NCBI RefSeq assembly: GCF_014205015.1
Contig: NZ_JACHMO010000001.1
Location: 2,418,001 to 2,482,000, forward strand
DNA: 64,000 nucleotides
Direction: 5' to 3'
Source: Saccharothrix ecbatanensis
Lineage (GTDB): Bacteria; Actinomycetota; Actinomycetes; Mycobacteriales; Pseudonocardiaceae
The position numbers and the translations under genes are program-made. Below are positions 7,799 through 16,900 of the stretch, in pieces. How positions within the stretch are numbered: the stretch's first letter is position 1; every line of letters starts with the position of its first letter. The notes under the pieces were generated by a model. The model did no database searches. It worked only from the letters and a program-made list of their open reading frames with translations, and had not been told where the DNA came from.

Positions 7799-8922
7799 CG
7801 ATCCAGTTCTTCCCACCGGACCTGTTCGACCGCGACCTGCTGCTGGAGGTGGTGGAGCAGGTCGGGCTGACCGCGGACCAGAAGTTCATCCTCGGCGAGC
7901 GCACGGCGGAGTTCGAGGCGGTGCTGCGGGACTCGCTCGGCGTCGCGGACGCGGTGGCGTGCGGCAGCGGCACTTCCGCGTTGACGCTGGTGCTGCACGC
8001 GATGGGCGTGGGGCCGGGCGACGAGGTGATCGTGCCCGCGTACGGGTGCGCGCCGCTGGCGTCCGCGCCGTTGCTGCTGGGCGCGACGCCGGTGTTCGCC
8101 GACGTGGACCCGTGGACGATGGTGGTCGACCCGGCCGAGGTGGACAAGCTCGTCACCGAGCGCACGAAGGTCGTCATGCCCGCGCACATGTTCTCGGTGA
8201 TGGCGGACATGCCCGCGTTGCGGCGGATCGCCACCGCGGCGGGCGCGCGGCTGCTGGAGGACTCCGCGGTCGGGCAGGGCGGTGTGCTCGCCGGTCGGCC
8301 CGCCGGGACCTGGGGCGACGCGGGCGTGTTCTCGTTCGTGCAAGTCAAGACGTTCGGGATGCCCGGTGAGGGCGGCATGGTCGTCACCGGAGACCCGGCG
8401 CTCGGCCGGGCGGTGCGGATGCTGCGCAACCACGGCCAGGACGGCGGGCAGCGGTTCGTGCACCACCGGGTCGGCTACAACAGCCGGTTCGACGAGGTGA
8501 TGGCCGCGTTCCAGCTGCGCCGGTTCGCCACCCTGCCCGACCGGTTGGAACGGCGGGCGCGGATCGGCGAGTACTACACCGACCGGTTCGCCGGGCTGGA
8601 GGGCCGGGGCGTCCTCGCGCCGCCGCCGGGCCGGGACGGGCGCTGCTTCTACGTCTACTCGCTGCTGGCCGACCGGCGTGACGCGCTGCGCGACCACCTG
8701 ACCGCCCGCGGCATCGGCACGCACATCTACTACCAGGCCCCGCTGCCGCGCCAGCCCGCGTTCGCCGGGCACGCGCAGCCGGACCGCGACTGGCCGGCCG
8801 CCGCATCGGCCGCGCGGCGCCAACTGGCCATCCCGATCCACCCCCACCTGACCGACGCGGAGGTGGAGCACATCGCCGACGAAGTCTGCCGGTTCGCGGC
8901 CACACCCGGTCCCACGGCCTGA
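7795..8922 (+). CDS. DegT/DnrJ/EryC1 family PLP-dependent aminotransferase (2)
   Basis: A second, clearly different DegT enzyme of 375 residues, coupled to the first by a GTGA overlap. It shows CGSGTSALTL (residues 57-66), LLEDSAVG (Asp156) and FSFVQVKTFGMPGEGG with the PLP Lys185; this last motif is close to the perosamine-synthase-type SFxxxKxxxxGEGG. Two consecutive DegT enzymes next to two Gfo/Idh enzymes recall the repeated oxidation-transamination of diaminocyclitol pathways such as streptidine. Whether the pair acts on two carbons of one ring, or one is a dehydratase-type member, is open. Confidence 0.9.
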   Translation: MTIQFFPPDLFDRDLLLEVVEQVGLTADQKFILGERTAEFEAVLRDSLGVADAVACGSGTSALTLVLHAMGVGPGDEVIVPAYGCAPLASAPLLLGATPVFADVDPWTMVVDPAEVDKLVTERTKVVMPAHMFSVMADMPALRRIATAAGARLLEDSAVGQGGVLAGRPAGTWGDAGVFSFVQVKTFGMPGEGGMVVTGDPALGRAVRMLRNHGQDGGQRFVHHRVGYNSRFDEVMAAFQLRRFATLPDRLERRARIGEYYTDRFAGLEGRGVLAPPPGRDGRCFYVYSLLADRRDALRDHLTARGIGTHIYYQAPLPRQPAFAGHAQPDRDWPAAASAARRQLAIPIHPHLTDAEVEHIADEVCRFAATPGPTA

Positions 8923-8932
8923 GGAGGCCCCG

Positions 8933-9856
8933 ATGACGACCACCGTCGCGCCCGGATCCACCGGTGCGTACGTGAAGCTCGCCAAGCTCGACATCGTCGA
9001 CTACTACCTCGGCGTCCTGGTGGTGTGGGCGCTGCTCGCGCCCGCGCTGCGGCTGGACGGCGGCGTGCTGGCCACGATGGGGGTGTTCCTGGTCGGCGAG
9101 GTGTTCGTGATCGTCGCGATGGTCGCCCTGGACGACCTCACCGGGTACCGGGACGGCAGCGACATCGCGAACTACGCCCCCGACGCCCCGGCGCGCAAGC
9201 TCAACCGCAAACCGCTCGTCGCGGGCACCCTCACCGAGCCGCAGGTGCTGCGGTTCGGGCTGATCACGGCGGTGGTCGGCGCGGCGGTGTGGCTGGGCGC
9301 GCTGGCGATCGCACCACACCGTCCGATGTGGACTCTTGTGCTGGTCGCGGTCACGTACTTCTTCGCCCTCCAGTACTCGTGGGGCGTCAAGCTGAGCTAC
9401 CACGGCTTCCAGGAGTTCTTCCTGGCGGCGTTGGGCTGGGCGCTGGTGATCGCGCCGTACGGCCTGGTCACCGGCGGGGTGGACGGCGTGGTGGTCGTGC
9501 AGGCGCTCATCTTCGGCCTGGGGCCGCTGCTGTTCGGCGTCTACTCCAACACCAACGACGTGGCGGGCGACCGGCGGGTCGGCCGGCCGACGGTGGCCGC
9601 GCTGACGTCACCGCGCGGGAACATGCTTTTCGTCGCGGGCGTCTCGGCGTGCGAGCTGCTGCTGATCCTGGCGCTGCCGCTGGTCGGCGGGCCGTGGTGG
9701 TTCCCGCTCGCGCTGCTGCCCACGATCCTGTTGCGGGCCAGGCAGTTGCGGGTCGGTTTCGGCGAGGGCGACATCCTGCGGGCCCGGCGGATCGGCATCG
9801 ACGTGCACCGGGTGACCGTGGTGACGCTGGTCGTGGTGAACCTGGTGGTCCGGTGA
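8933..9856 (+). CDS. UbiA superfamily membrane prenyltransferase
   Basis: A 307-residue integral membrane protein with about eight or nine hydrophobic segments. The second Asp-rich motif is classical, SNTNDVAGDRRVGRPT (Asp209, Asp213). The first, LDDLTGYRDGSD near residues 66-77, keeps paired Asp residues but is not the textbook NDxxDxxxD. Such enzymes transfer a prenyl chain from its diphosphate to an aromatic or other acceptor via magnesium bound to these motifs. GAGGAGG lies well placed before the ATG. It places a membrane-associated prenylation, or related C-C bond-forming, step in the middle of the cluster; the donor length is unknown. Confidence 0.88.
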   Translation: MTTTVAPGSTGAYVKLAKLDIVDYYLGVLVVWALLAPALRLDGGVLATMGVFLVGEVFVIVAMVALDDLTGYRDGSDIANYAPDAPARKLNRKPLVAGTLTEPQVLRFGLITAVVGAAVWLGALAIAPHRPMWTLVLVAVTYFFALQYSWGVKLSYHGFQEFFLAALGWALVIAPYGLVTGGVDGVVVVQALIFGLGPLLFGVYSNTNDVAGDRRVGRPTVAALTSPRGNMLFVAGVSACELLLILALPLVGGPWWFPLALLPTILLRARQLRVGFGEGDILRARRIGIDVHRVTVVTLVVVNLVVR

Positions 9857-11166
9857 CCGACCTCGACGTGGCCGTGATCGGCGGCGGGATCGCCGGGTTG
9901 GCCGCCGCGCACGAACTGACGCGGGCGGGCCGCGAGGTGCGGGTGTTCGAGGCGGCGGACCACGTCGGCGGGCGGATGGCGACGCGGCGGGTGTCCGGGT
10001 TCGTGGTCGACAGCGGCGCCGAGCAGATCTCCACCCACGGGTACCCGCACACGTGGGAACTGTTGCGGCGCCTGGGTCTCGACACCGTGCCGAAGATCGG
10101 GCGGCAGCTGGGGGTGTGGCGTGGCGGCCGGGTCCGGCGAGGGCTCGCGCACCCGCTGGGGCTGGTCACCGGCGCGGGGCTGTCCGTCCGGGCGCGGGCC
10201 GACTTCCTGCGGGCGAGCCGGGCAAACGGGGTCGACACCGAACGTCCGGAGGCGTCCCCGCTGGGCACGGCCACCGTCGCGGAGTTCGCCGCGCCGTGCC
10301 ACCGGGACGTGCTGGAGTACCTGTGCCAGCCGGTGGTGTCCGGGTTCTTCGGGTGGCAGCCGGAGCGTTCCGCCGCCGCGCCGTTCCTTGGTCTGCTCGG
10401 CGCGATCGGCCCCTCCACGGCGTGGCGTGCCTACGACGGCGGCATGGACGTGCTCGCGCGGGCGCTCGCCGCACGGCTGGACGTCACCACGTCGTTCCCG
10501 GTGCGGGAAGTGGTGACGGGGCAGGGTTCCGCCAGGGTCAGCGGTGACGGCACGGAGTTCCGCGCCCGGTCCGTGGTGCTGGCTGTGCCCGCGCCCGTCG
10601 CACGGCAGGTCCACGTGAACGCCCCGGCGTACGAACGGCCGTTCCTGGACGCGTGCACGTTCACGCCGATGGTGAAGGTCCACGTGATGCTCGACCACCG
10701 CCCCGAGTCGCCCGTGTACGTGATCGCCGTGCCGCGTTCGGAGAGCCCGTCGGTGTCGGTGGTGCTGTTCGACCACCTCAAGCACCCGGACCGGGCGCCG
10801 GACGGCCGCGGCCTGGTCACGGTGATCGCGAGCCCGGCGATGGCGCCCGCGCTGCTCGACCTGCCGGACGACGAGGTGGTGCGCGTGCTCGCGGACGAAG
10901 CCGGCCGGTTCGTGCCGGGGCTGCGGACGGGCGTCACGGGATCGGTCGTGCACCGGTTCCGCCACGGCCTGCCCGAGGCCACACCGCGTGCCCTCGCGTT
11001 GCGCGGTGAGTTCGAGTCCCGCATCGGCGGGGTCGTGGACTACGCGGGGGACTGGGTGACCTTGATCCCGTACAGCGAGGCCGCCGTGCGATCCGGCCGC
11101 CGGGCCGCCGCCCGGGTGCTCGCCCTGAACCCGTCGTACACCGGCACGAGGAGGCAGCTCAGGTGA
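9853..11166 (+). CDS. FAD-dependent amine oxidase/protoporphyrinogen oxidase-like oxidoreductase
   Basis: A 437-residue flavoprotein of the amine oxidase/phytoene desaturase/HemG fold. The N-terminus VAVIGGGIAGLAAAHELT (GxGxxG from residue 10) with Glu33 in VFEAADHVGGRM is the standard FAD-binding beta-alpha-beta element, and the C-terminus YAGDWVTLIPYSEAAVRSGR matches the second FAD contact of this family. The GTG overlaps the stop of the UbiA gene (GTGA), suggesting that it acts on the prenylated product or supplies a desaturation. There is no signal peptide. Confidence 0.87.
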   Translation: MTDLDVAVIGGGIAGLAAAHELTRAGREVRVFEAADHVGGRMATRRVSGFVVDSGAEQISTHGYPHTWELLRRLGLDTVPKIGRQLGVWRGGRVRRGLAHPLGLVTGAGLSVRARADFLRASRANGVDTERPEASPLGTATVAEFAAPCHRDVLEYLCQPVVSGFFGWQPERSAAAPFLGLLGAIGPSTAWRAYDGGMDVLARALAARLDVTTSFPVREVVTGQGSARVSGDGTEFRARSVVLAVPAPVARQVHVNAPAYERPFLDACTFTPMVKVHVMLDHRPESPVYVIAVPRSESPSVSVVLFDHLKHPDRAPDGRGLVTVIASPAMAPALLDLPDDEVVRVLADEAGRFVPGLRTGVTGSVVHRFRHGLPEATPRALALRGEFESRIGGVVDYAGDWVTLIPYSEAAVRSGRRAAARVLALNPSYTGTRRQLR

Positions 11167-12728
11167 GGCCGCATGACATGGGCACGTTGTTCGAAGAGGT
11201 CGCGGACCGGCGCACGCACACCACCGTCCACCTGGACCGGCCGTTCGACATCGCGCCGACCGGCGTCGTGACGTCCGCCCGCGGTCCGGTCGTCGACTAC
11301 ACCGTGCCGCAACTGGCCAAGCTGGTCCGCGAGGCGGCCGGCTGGCTGTACGCGGCGGGCGCGCGCCGGGGTGACCGGGTGGCGGTGGTGAAGCGCAACC
11401 ACTACGACTACGACCTGCTCGCGTGCGCGGCCGTGCGGATCGGCGCGGTGCCCGCGCTGCTGTCCGGGCACCTGTCGGACGACGTGCTGGAGATCCTGCT
11501 CAAGCGGCTGGATCCGGCCGTGCTGGTGACCGACCGGGTGCTGCCGGCCGACCTGGCACGCCGGGTGCTGTCGCTCGGCCCGCCCATCCCCGGTGCGGTG
11601 ACGCTGGACGACGTGCGCGGCTCGCGGGTGCCGGTGCCCCGGCGCAGGCACGACGACGACCCGCTGATCGTCAACCACACGTCGGGCACCACCGGCGTCC
11701 CCAAGCTCGTGGTGCACACCACCCGCACCATCGTGCACCGGCTGGCCAGGTTCGAGGCCGTGCGCTGGCCGGTGATCGGCGTGCGCCGTGACGACGTGGT
11801 GGCGAATGCCAGCTCCTACGCGCACGGCCGCACGTTCTGCTGGACGGCGAGCGTGTTCTGCCTCGCGCCGCGCAAGATCGTGCTGCTCAGCTCCCCGGAG
11901 TCGCTGTCGGTGCTGGAGCGGTACCGGCCGACGACGCTGGAGGCGCTGCCCTCGGCGTACGTGCGGTGGCAGCCGTCGGCGGCGCGGCCCGACAACCCGT
12001 TCCGCGACGTCCGGCTGTTCGTCAGCACCTACGACGCCATGCACCCGCCGGCCATGCGCGCGATGCTCGGCGCGTCCCGGCGCAAGCGTCCACTGTGGAT
12101 GCAGGGCTGGGGGCAGACGGAGACGGGTCCGCTGACGTTCCGGTTCCTGACCCGGCGTGCGCTCGACCGCGCGCCGGATGCCCGTGACCTGGGGCGTCCC
12201 GTGCCCGGCCGGACGAAGCTGCGCGTGGTGGACCCGGTGACGTTCGAACCCGTGGCACGCGGGCAGAGCGGGCTGGTGCTGGCGCGGACGGCGGCGCGGT
12301 GTGCGGGGTACGTCGGTGAACAGGACCGCTGGCAGGCGAAGAAGAACGGCCCGTGGTGGAACACCGGCGACCTCGCCGTGCTGACCCGCGGGGGTTCCGT
12401 GCGGCTGCTGGACCGCGAGGTGGACGCCGTGCCGGGGCTGAGCTGCCTGGAGGTCGAGGACCTGGTCGAGGACCGGTTGCCGGAGGTGGTGGAGTGCGTG
12501 GTGCTCGGCACGCCCGGCCGGCGGCCGATCCCGGTGCTCGTGACGGAAGGGCCGGTGGACCCGGAGGTGTGGCGGCGGGCGGTGGCCGACCTGCCGACGA
12601 TGGCCGACCCGCACGTGCTGGCCTGGGACGACGTGCCGCGCACCGCCACCGGCAAGGTCCGTCGGCTCGACCTGCTCACCCGGCTGGTCGGCAGCGCCGA
12701 GACGTGCGGCTCCGGACGGTGGACGTGA
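11163..12728 (+). CDS. AMP-forming acyl/aryl-CoA synthetase-like ligase (1)
   Basis: A 521-residue ANL-superfamily enzyme. The nucleotide-binding core is NHTSGTTGVPKLVVHT (residues 171-186), the A5-like motif is GWGQTETGPL, the hinge region is NTGDLAVLTRGGSVRLLDRE, and the C-terminal catalytic lysine is Lys498 in RTATGKVRR. All elements for adenylation and thioester formation are present. AGGAGG lies about eight bases before the GTG at 11163, and the start overlaps the upstream stop. It activates a carboxylic acid, probably as a CoA or enzyme-bound thioester, for the cluster; the substrate is unknown. Confidence 0.9.
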   Translation: MRPHDMGTLFEEVADRRTHTTVHLDRPFDIAPTGVVTSARGPVVDYTVPQLAKLVREAAGWLYAAGARRGDRVAVVKRNHYDYDLLACAAVRIGAVPALLSGHLSDDVLEILLKRLDPAVLVTDRVLPADLARRVLSLGPPIPGAVTLDDVRGSRVPVPRRRHDDDPLIVNHTSGTTGVPKLVVHTTRTIVHRLARFEAVRWPVIGVRRDDVVANASSYAHGRTFCWTASVFCLAPRKIVLLSSPESLSVLERYRPTTLEALPSAYVRWQPSAARPDNPFRDVRLFVSTYDAMHPPAMRAMLGASRRKRPLWMQGWGQTETGPLTFRFLTRRALDRAPDARDLGRPVPGRTKLRVVDPVTFEPVARGQSGLVLARTAARCAGYVGEQDRWQAKKNGPWWNTGDLAVLTRGGSVRLLDREVDAVPGLSCLEVEDLVEDRLPEVVECVVLGTPGRRPIPVLVTEGPVDPEVWRRAVADLPTMADPHVLAWDDVPRTATGKVRRLDLLTRLVGSAETCGSGRWT

Positions 12729-13492
12729 CCACCTACGTCTTCGACCGCGCGCACGTGGCCGAGCAGCACCGCTGCCTGGCCGCCGCGTACGACCCGGTGA
12801 CGTTCGGGAGGCTGGCGCGGATCGGGATCCGGCCGGGTTGGCGGTGCCTGGACGTCGGCGCGGGGGGCGGCAGCGTGGCGCACTGGCTGGCCGCTCGTGG
12901 TGCGAAGGTGCTGGCCACGGACGTGCAGCCGGACCACGTGCCGCCCGCGCCCCGGCTCACCGTGCTGCGGCACGACGTGGTGTGCGACCCGCTGCCCGAG
13001 GCCGAGTTCGACCTGGTCCACGTGCGGTTGGTGCTGCGTCACCTGCCCGAGCGGGACGCGGTGCTGCGCAAGCTCGTCTCTGCTTTGAAGCCAGGAGGGT
13101 GGTTGCAGGTGGACGAGTTCGACAACTCGTACAGCCCGGTGCTGCTGGCGCCGGACCGGCGGGCGGCCGAGCTGTACGAGACGTTCCTGGCGGTCAAGGA
13201 GAGCGTGTTCGACGCGTTCGGCGTGGACGGCGCGTGGGGTCGCAAGGCGGCCGGCGCGATGGTCGGGGCCGGACTGGTCGACGTGGACCCGAGGGTGGTC
13301 GTGCACCCGTGGCGGGCCGGGTCGCCCGGTGTGCGGCTGCTCGCGCACACCACGCACATGTTGCGGGACAAGCTGATCGCGGCGGGGATGACGGACGAGC
13401 AGTTGGTGGCGGTGCGGGAGGTGCTGGCCGACTCGCGGTTCCTGGCCACCTCGCCGGTCGTCTACTCGGTGCACGGGCGGCGGCCCGTATGA
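12725..13492 (+). CDS. Class I SAM-dependent methyltransferase
   Basis: A 255-residue methyltransferase. Motif I is CLDVGAGGGSVAHWL (residues 41-55), the acidic end of strand 2 is VLATDVQPDH, and the post-motif region includes FDLVHVRLVLRHLPE and LKPGGWLQVDEFD. The GTG at 12725 gives VTTYVF and overlaps the ligase stop, so translation is coupled. The likely job is O- or N-methylation of the cluster product. The acceptor cannot be told from sequence. Confidence 0.9.
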   Translation: MTTYVFDRAHVAEQHRCLAAAYDPVTFGRLARIGIRPGWRCLDVGAGGGSVAHWLAARGAKVLATDVQPDHVPPAPRLTVLRHDVVCDPLPEAEFDLVHVRLVLRHLPERDAVLRKLVSALKPGGWLQVDEFDNSYSPVLLAPDRRAAELYETFLAVKESVFDAFGVDGAWGRKAAGAMVGAGLVDVDPRVVVHPWRAGSPGVRLLAHTTHMLRDKLIAAGMTDEQLVAVREVLADSRFLATSPVVYSVHGRRPV

Positions 13493-14922
13493 CGTCAGTG
13501 GTGTCGGCGGTGCCGTGGTCTGGGCCGGTGGACGTGCCGTTGGCCGGTGAGCTGGACGTGCAGGCTGCGTGCGGGTTGATGCACGTGCACGGCCGACGGT
13601 TCGGCCGGCCCACGGCGCTCGGGTTGGATTATGCGTCGATCGTGGCGGCGGAGCTGGACTCGATCGGGGCGCTGGCGCTGGAGGTGGCGCGGTTGCGCGG
13701 CGTTCCGGTGCGGACGGTGTCGACGTCGGTCGCGCAGGCGGGGTTGCTCGCGGTGTCGCAGTACCTGGCGGCGGCGACGGCGGACGAGCCGGAGTCTGTC
13801 GGTGAGGGTGTGGGCGGGCCGCCGTTCCTGTCGGTGGACGGGGTGGCGTTCGAGGTCGAGGCGTTGGACGCGGAGGTGTGGCGTCGGTTCTGGGCCGAGT
13901 TGGACGCCGATCCGGGCGTGGTGGCGGGTGCTTGGCGGCCGTTCCAGCACCGGTTCGCCACTGCGACCTGTGCGGTGCCGGGGGAGCTGACCGGGTTGAC
14001 CGCGCGGTTGCCGATCACGCGGCTGGAGCAGGTCGCGGCGGTGACCGGGATGACGCTGGTGCGGGTGGCGAACCGGGCGGTGGACGACCTGCCGCCCTAC
14101 CGGATCCGTGCGTTGGGCACGGCTCCGGTGTCGACGGCTGGTGAGTTGCCGGACGCCGGAGAGCTGCGCGGTGTCGGGGTGCTTCGCCGTGCGGGGGAGT
14201 TGCCGCTGTCGGGGGTGGTGGTGCTGGAATCGTGCCGGCGGGTGCAGGGGCCGATGGCTGGGCACTTGCTGTGGCAACTGGGCGCGTCCGTCGTCCGGGT
14301 CGAGCCGCCGGGTGGTGATCCGTTGCGGGGTGTGCCGCCCATGTCCGGTGACGTGTCTGCCCGCTTTCATGCCCTGAACCGGGGCAAGCGGGTGGTCGAG
14401 GTGGATCTCGGCACGGTGGCCGGGCGGCGGGAGTTGCTGGAGCTGGCATCGGGCGTCGACGTGTTCCTGCACAACTGGGCGCCTGGCAAGGCCGCCTCGT
14501 GGGGGTTGACGGCCCGGGACGTCGCACGGGCGCGGCCTGGGGTCGTGTACGCGCACGCGTCCGGCTGGGGTGACGCGCTGGGCCCTCGGCCGCCGTTGGG
14601 GACGGATTTCGTCGTACAGGCGCACGCCGGGGTGCCGCCGTCGCTGATGACGATCGTGGACGTGTTCGGCGGGGTGGTGTGCGCGCGAGGCGTCGTGGAG
14701 GCCATCGCGCGGCGGATCCGGTCCGGAGTGGGGCAATCGGTGGCGTCCTCGCTTCTGTCTGCGGCGTCACGGATGAACGCGCAGGCGACGCGGCGGTGCA
14801 CGGCGCCGTTGAGCGTGCCGGTGTGCACCGATCTGGCGATGTTGGGGCGGGATCCGCGGTTCTCGCGTGCCCTGGTCCGCGACGGGTGCGTGGTGCCGGT
14901 GTCGGCGTGGGAGTTCGGATGA
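13489..14922 (+). CDS. CaiB/BaiF-family (family III) CoA-transferase with rearranged architecture
   Basis: A 477-residue protein built from class III CoA-transferase pieces in an unusual order. Residues 240-420 look like the normal N-terminal half: LSGVVVLESCRRVQGPMAG, VVRVEPPGGDPLRG, then GTDFVVQAHAG with the likely catalytic Asp373. Residues 18-200 look like the second half of the same fold: ELDVQAACGLMHVHG resembles the region starting at the catalytic segment but with Glu21 where Asp is expected, followed by a WRRFWAELDA small-domain-like stretch. It probably moves CoA between an acid and a thioester made by the flanking ligases. ATGA couplings exist on both sides. Confidence 0.8.
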   Translation: MTSVVSAVPWSGPVDVPLAGELDVQAACGLMHVHGRRFGRPTALGLDYASIVAAELDSIGALALEVARLRGVPVRTVSTSVAQAGLLAVSQYLAAATADEPESVGEGVGGPPFLSVDGVAFEVEALDAEVWRRFWAELDADPGVVAGAWRPFQHRFATATCAVPGELTGLTARLPITRLEQVAAVTGMTLVRVANRAVDDLPPYRIRALGTAPVSTAGELPDAGELRGVGVLRRAGELPLSGVVVLESCRRVQGPMAGHLLWQLGASVVRVEPPGGDPLRGVPPMSGDVSARFHALNRGKRVVEVDLGTVAGRRELLELASGVDVFLHNWAPGKAASWGLTARDVARARPGVVYAHASGWGDALGPRPPLGTDFVVQAHAGVPPSLMTIVDVFGGVVCARGVVEAIARRIRSGVGQSVASSLLSAASRMNAQATRRCTAPLSVPVCTDLAMLGRDPRFSRALVRDGCVVPVSAWEFG

Positions 14923-16370
14923 GGTGGACGTCGTCCACCGGCGTCGTGGTGCGGGACCTGGTTCCCGCCGCGTTGCGCCGGTCGTGGGTCGAGGCGGGGC
15001 ACTGCCCGGACCGGGACCTGTACTCGTTGTTCCGGGACCGGGTCCTGGAGCACCCGGAGCGGACGGCGGTGATCGACGACGCCGGAGCGATGGACTACGC
15101 GTCGCTGGATCGCGCTGTGCGGCGGCTGGCGGCGTCACTCCGGGGTCACGGCCCGTCCGACATCATCGGCATCGACCTGCCGAACGGGCGGGAGGCGGTG
15201 GTGGCGGAGTTGGCGGTCGCGGCGGTCGGTGCGGTGGCGGTGCACTTGCCCGACGGCGGTTCGCCGATCGCCGGCACCATTGTCAGCGACGTGTCGGCGG
15301 CGTTGGAATCGCGCTGGGACGCTCCGCTGTCGCCGGTCGCGGTCGATCCGGAAGCGCCGGCGCGGGTGCTGGTGTCGTCGGGCTCGGAGGCCGCGCCGAA
15401 GCTGGTCGCCTACTCGCACAACGCGTTCGCCGGCGGTCGGGGGAACTACGTGCGGGCGGTGCACGGCGACACGGTGGTGCCGCGCGACCTGGTGCTGGTG
15501 CCGTTGGCGTCGGCGTTCGGCTCGTTCGGCGCGGCGATCACGCTGTGCCGGTTCGGGGGAACGTTGGTGCTGATGCGGCGGTTCGACGCGGCGGCGGCGT
15601 GGCGGATGGTGGCCGAGCACCGGCCGACGCATGTGTTCGGCGTGCCGACGATGCTGCGCCGGATGGCGGCGCTGAGGTCCACTGTGGACGCACACTCGGT
15701 GCGGGCTGTGGTGTCGAGCGGTGATGTGCTGACGCCGGAGACCTTGGCGGACGTGCGCACGGCGTTCGGCTGCCCGGTGATCAACATCTACGGGTCGTCG
15801 GACGGCGTCAACTGCCACACGTCCACGCCGGAGAACGGTGTGGGCCGACCTGATCCGGCGGTGACCGACATCCGGATCGTGGACGGCGAGATCTGCGCGC
15901 TGGGTCCGATGACACCGCTGTGCTACGTCGACGCGCCGGAACTGGACGAGCGCCACCGCCTGCCCGGCGGCTGGGTGCGGACCGGTGACGAGGGATTCTT
16001 CGACCCTGACGGCACTTTGCACGTGGTGCGCCGGCTGAAGCGCGTGGTGATCCGCGGCGGTTACACCATCAGCCCGGCCGAGGTGGAGTCCGCGCTCGGC
16101 GGTCACCCCGTCGTGGCCGAGGTGGTGTGCGTGCCGGTGCCGGACCGGGACCTGGGGGAGCGGCTGTGCGCGTGCGTGGCCGTGCGTCCTGATGGCCGCC
16201 CGCCGTCGCTGGGACAGTTGACGGAGTTCCTGAGCGAACGCGGTGTGAGCCGTCGGAAGCTGCCCGAACACCTGCTGGTCCTGCCCGAGCTGCCGTTGGG
16301 GCGGACGGGGAAGGTCTGCCTGCCCACCGTCACCCGGCTGGCCGTCGAACAACTGGCACAAGGGAGTTGA
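14919..16370 (+). CDS. AMP-forming ligase (2)
   Basis: A 483-residue ANL-superfamily ligase. Its P-loop-like motif is altered to VSSGSEAAPKLVAYSHN, keeping the Lys but not the SGTTG core; the rest is normal, with NIYGSSDG, WVRTGDEGFFDPDG, RRLKRVVIRGGYTISPAEVE and the final PLGRTGKV containing the catalytic Lys. That pattern suits a medium-chain or aryl CoA ligase. The ATG overlaps the CoA-transferase stop. Two ligases flanking a CoA-transferase imply two activated acyl groups, or one activation followed by transfer. Confidence 0.87.
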   Translation: MRWTSSTGVVVRDLVPAALRRSWVEAGHCPDRDLYSLFRDRVLEHPERTAVIDDAGAMDYASLDRAVRRLAASLRGHGPSDIIGIDLPNGREAVVAELAVAAVGAVAVHLPDGGSPIAGTIVSDVSAALESRWDAPLSPVAVDPEAPARVLVSSGSEAAPKLVAYSHNAFAGGRGNYVRAVHGDTVVPRDLVLVPLASAFGSFGAAITLCRFGGTLVLMRRFDAAAAWRMVAEHRPTHVFGVPTMLRRMAALRSTVDAHSVRAVVSSGDVLTPETLADVRTAFGCPVINIYGSSDGVNCHTSTPENGVGRPDPAVTDIRIVDGEICALGPMTPLCYVDAPELDERHRLPGGWVRTGDEGFFDPDGTLHVVRRLKRVVIRGGYTISPAEVESALGGHPVVAEVVCVPVPDRDLGERLCACVAVRPDGRPPSLGQLTEFLSERGVSRRKLPEHLLVLPELPLGRTGKVCLPTVTRLAVEQLAQGS

Positions 16371-16783
16371 TGGCGATGAGGCTTGATCCGTTCGCCGGGC
16401 CGGGATTCGCCGCGCTGGGCGCGTTGGACAAGGCCGTGGACGACGTGGACCTGCCGGTCGGGCTCGTGGAACTGGTGCGGCTGCGGTGTTCGCAGATCAA
16501 CGGGTGCACGTATTGCGTCCGGCTGCACACCGACAAGGCCGCGGCGGCGGGGGAGGTGCGTGATGTCTCCTCCTGGCGCACCGATCCCGCGTTCACGGAG
16601 GCGGAGCGCGCTGTGCTCGCGTTGGCCGAAGCGGTGACGCTGGTGCACGACGGCCACGTGCCGGACACCGTTCTCGACACCGCGATCAGCCGGCTGGGAG
16701 AAGTCCGGGTCCAGCAGGTGGTGTGGGTGGTGACGGTGGTCAACGCCTACAACCGGCTGGCGATCAGCGCTCGACTCACCTGA
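16370..16783 (+). CDS. AhpD-like/carboxymuconolactone decarboxylase family protein
   Basis: A 137-residue all-helical protein with the AhpD redox signature CTYCVRLHT (Cys46, Cys49, His53). Enzymes of this family reduce peroxides through the CxxC pair or catalyse decarboxylation and lactone opening. The ATG at 16370 overlaps the ligase stop (TGATG), so it is the last gene of the plus operon. It may protect the pathway from flavin-derived peroxide or act in tailoring. TTG at 16367 is in frame but less likely as a start. Confidence 0.87.
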   Translation: MAMRLDPFAGPGFAALGALDKAVDDVDLPVGLVELVRLRCSQINGCTYCVRLHTDKAAAAGEVRDVSSWRTDPAFTEAERAVLALAEAVTLVHDGHVPDTVLDTAISRLGEVRVQQVVWVVTVVNAYNRLAISARLT

Positions 16784-16810
16784 CCTAGACCGTCACGCAG
16801 CATCCTGGCA

Positions 16811-16832
16811 CCTCCCCGCGCGGGACGGGAGG
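16811..16832 (+). terminator. Weak hairpin after cluster operon
   Basis: CCTCCC and GGGAGG pair around a 10-base loop 27 bases after the AhpD-like stop. The stem is short and has no T-run, so termination here is plausible but not strong. Confidence 0.35.
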
Positions 16833-16900
16833 CGGCGGTGATCCGTTCTGCCGGCTCCGACGCGAATGCGGCCCGCGGGTGATGAGGCAGAATCGGGCCG

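Noticed and set aside
16367..16369. TTG as start of the AhpD-like gene
   Set aside because: ATG one codon later overlaps the upstream stop in the usual way.
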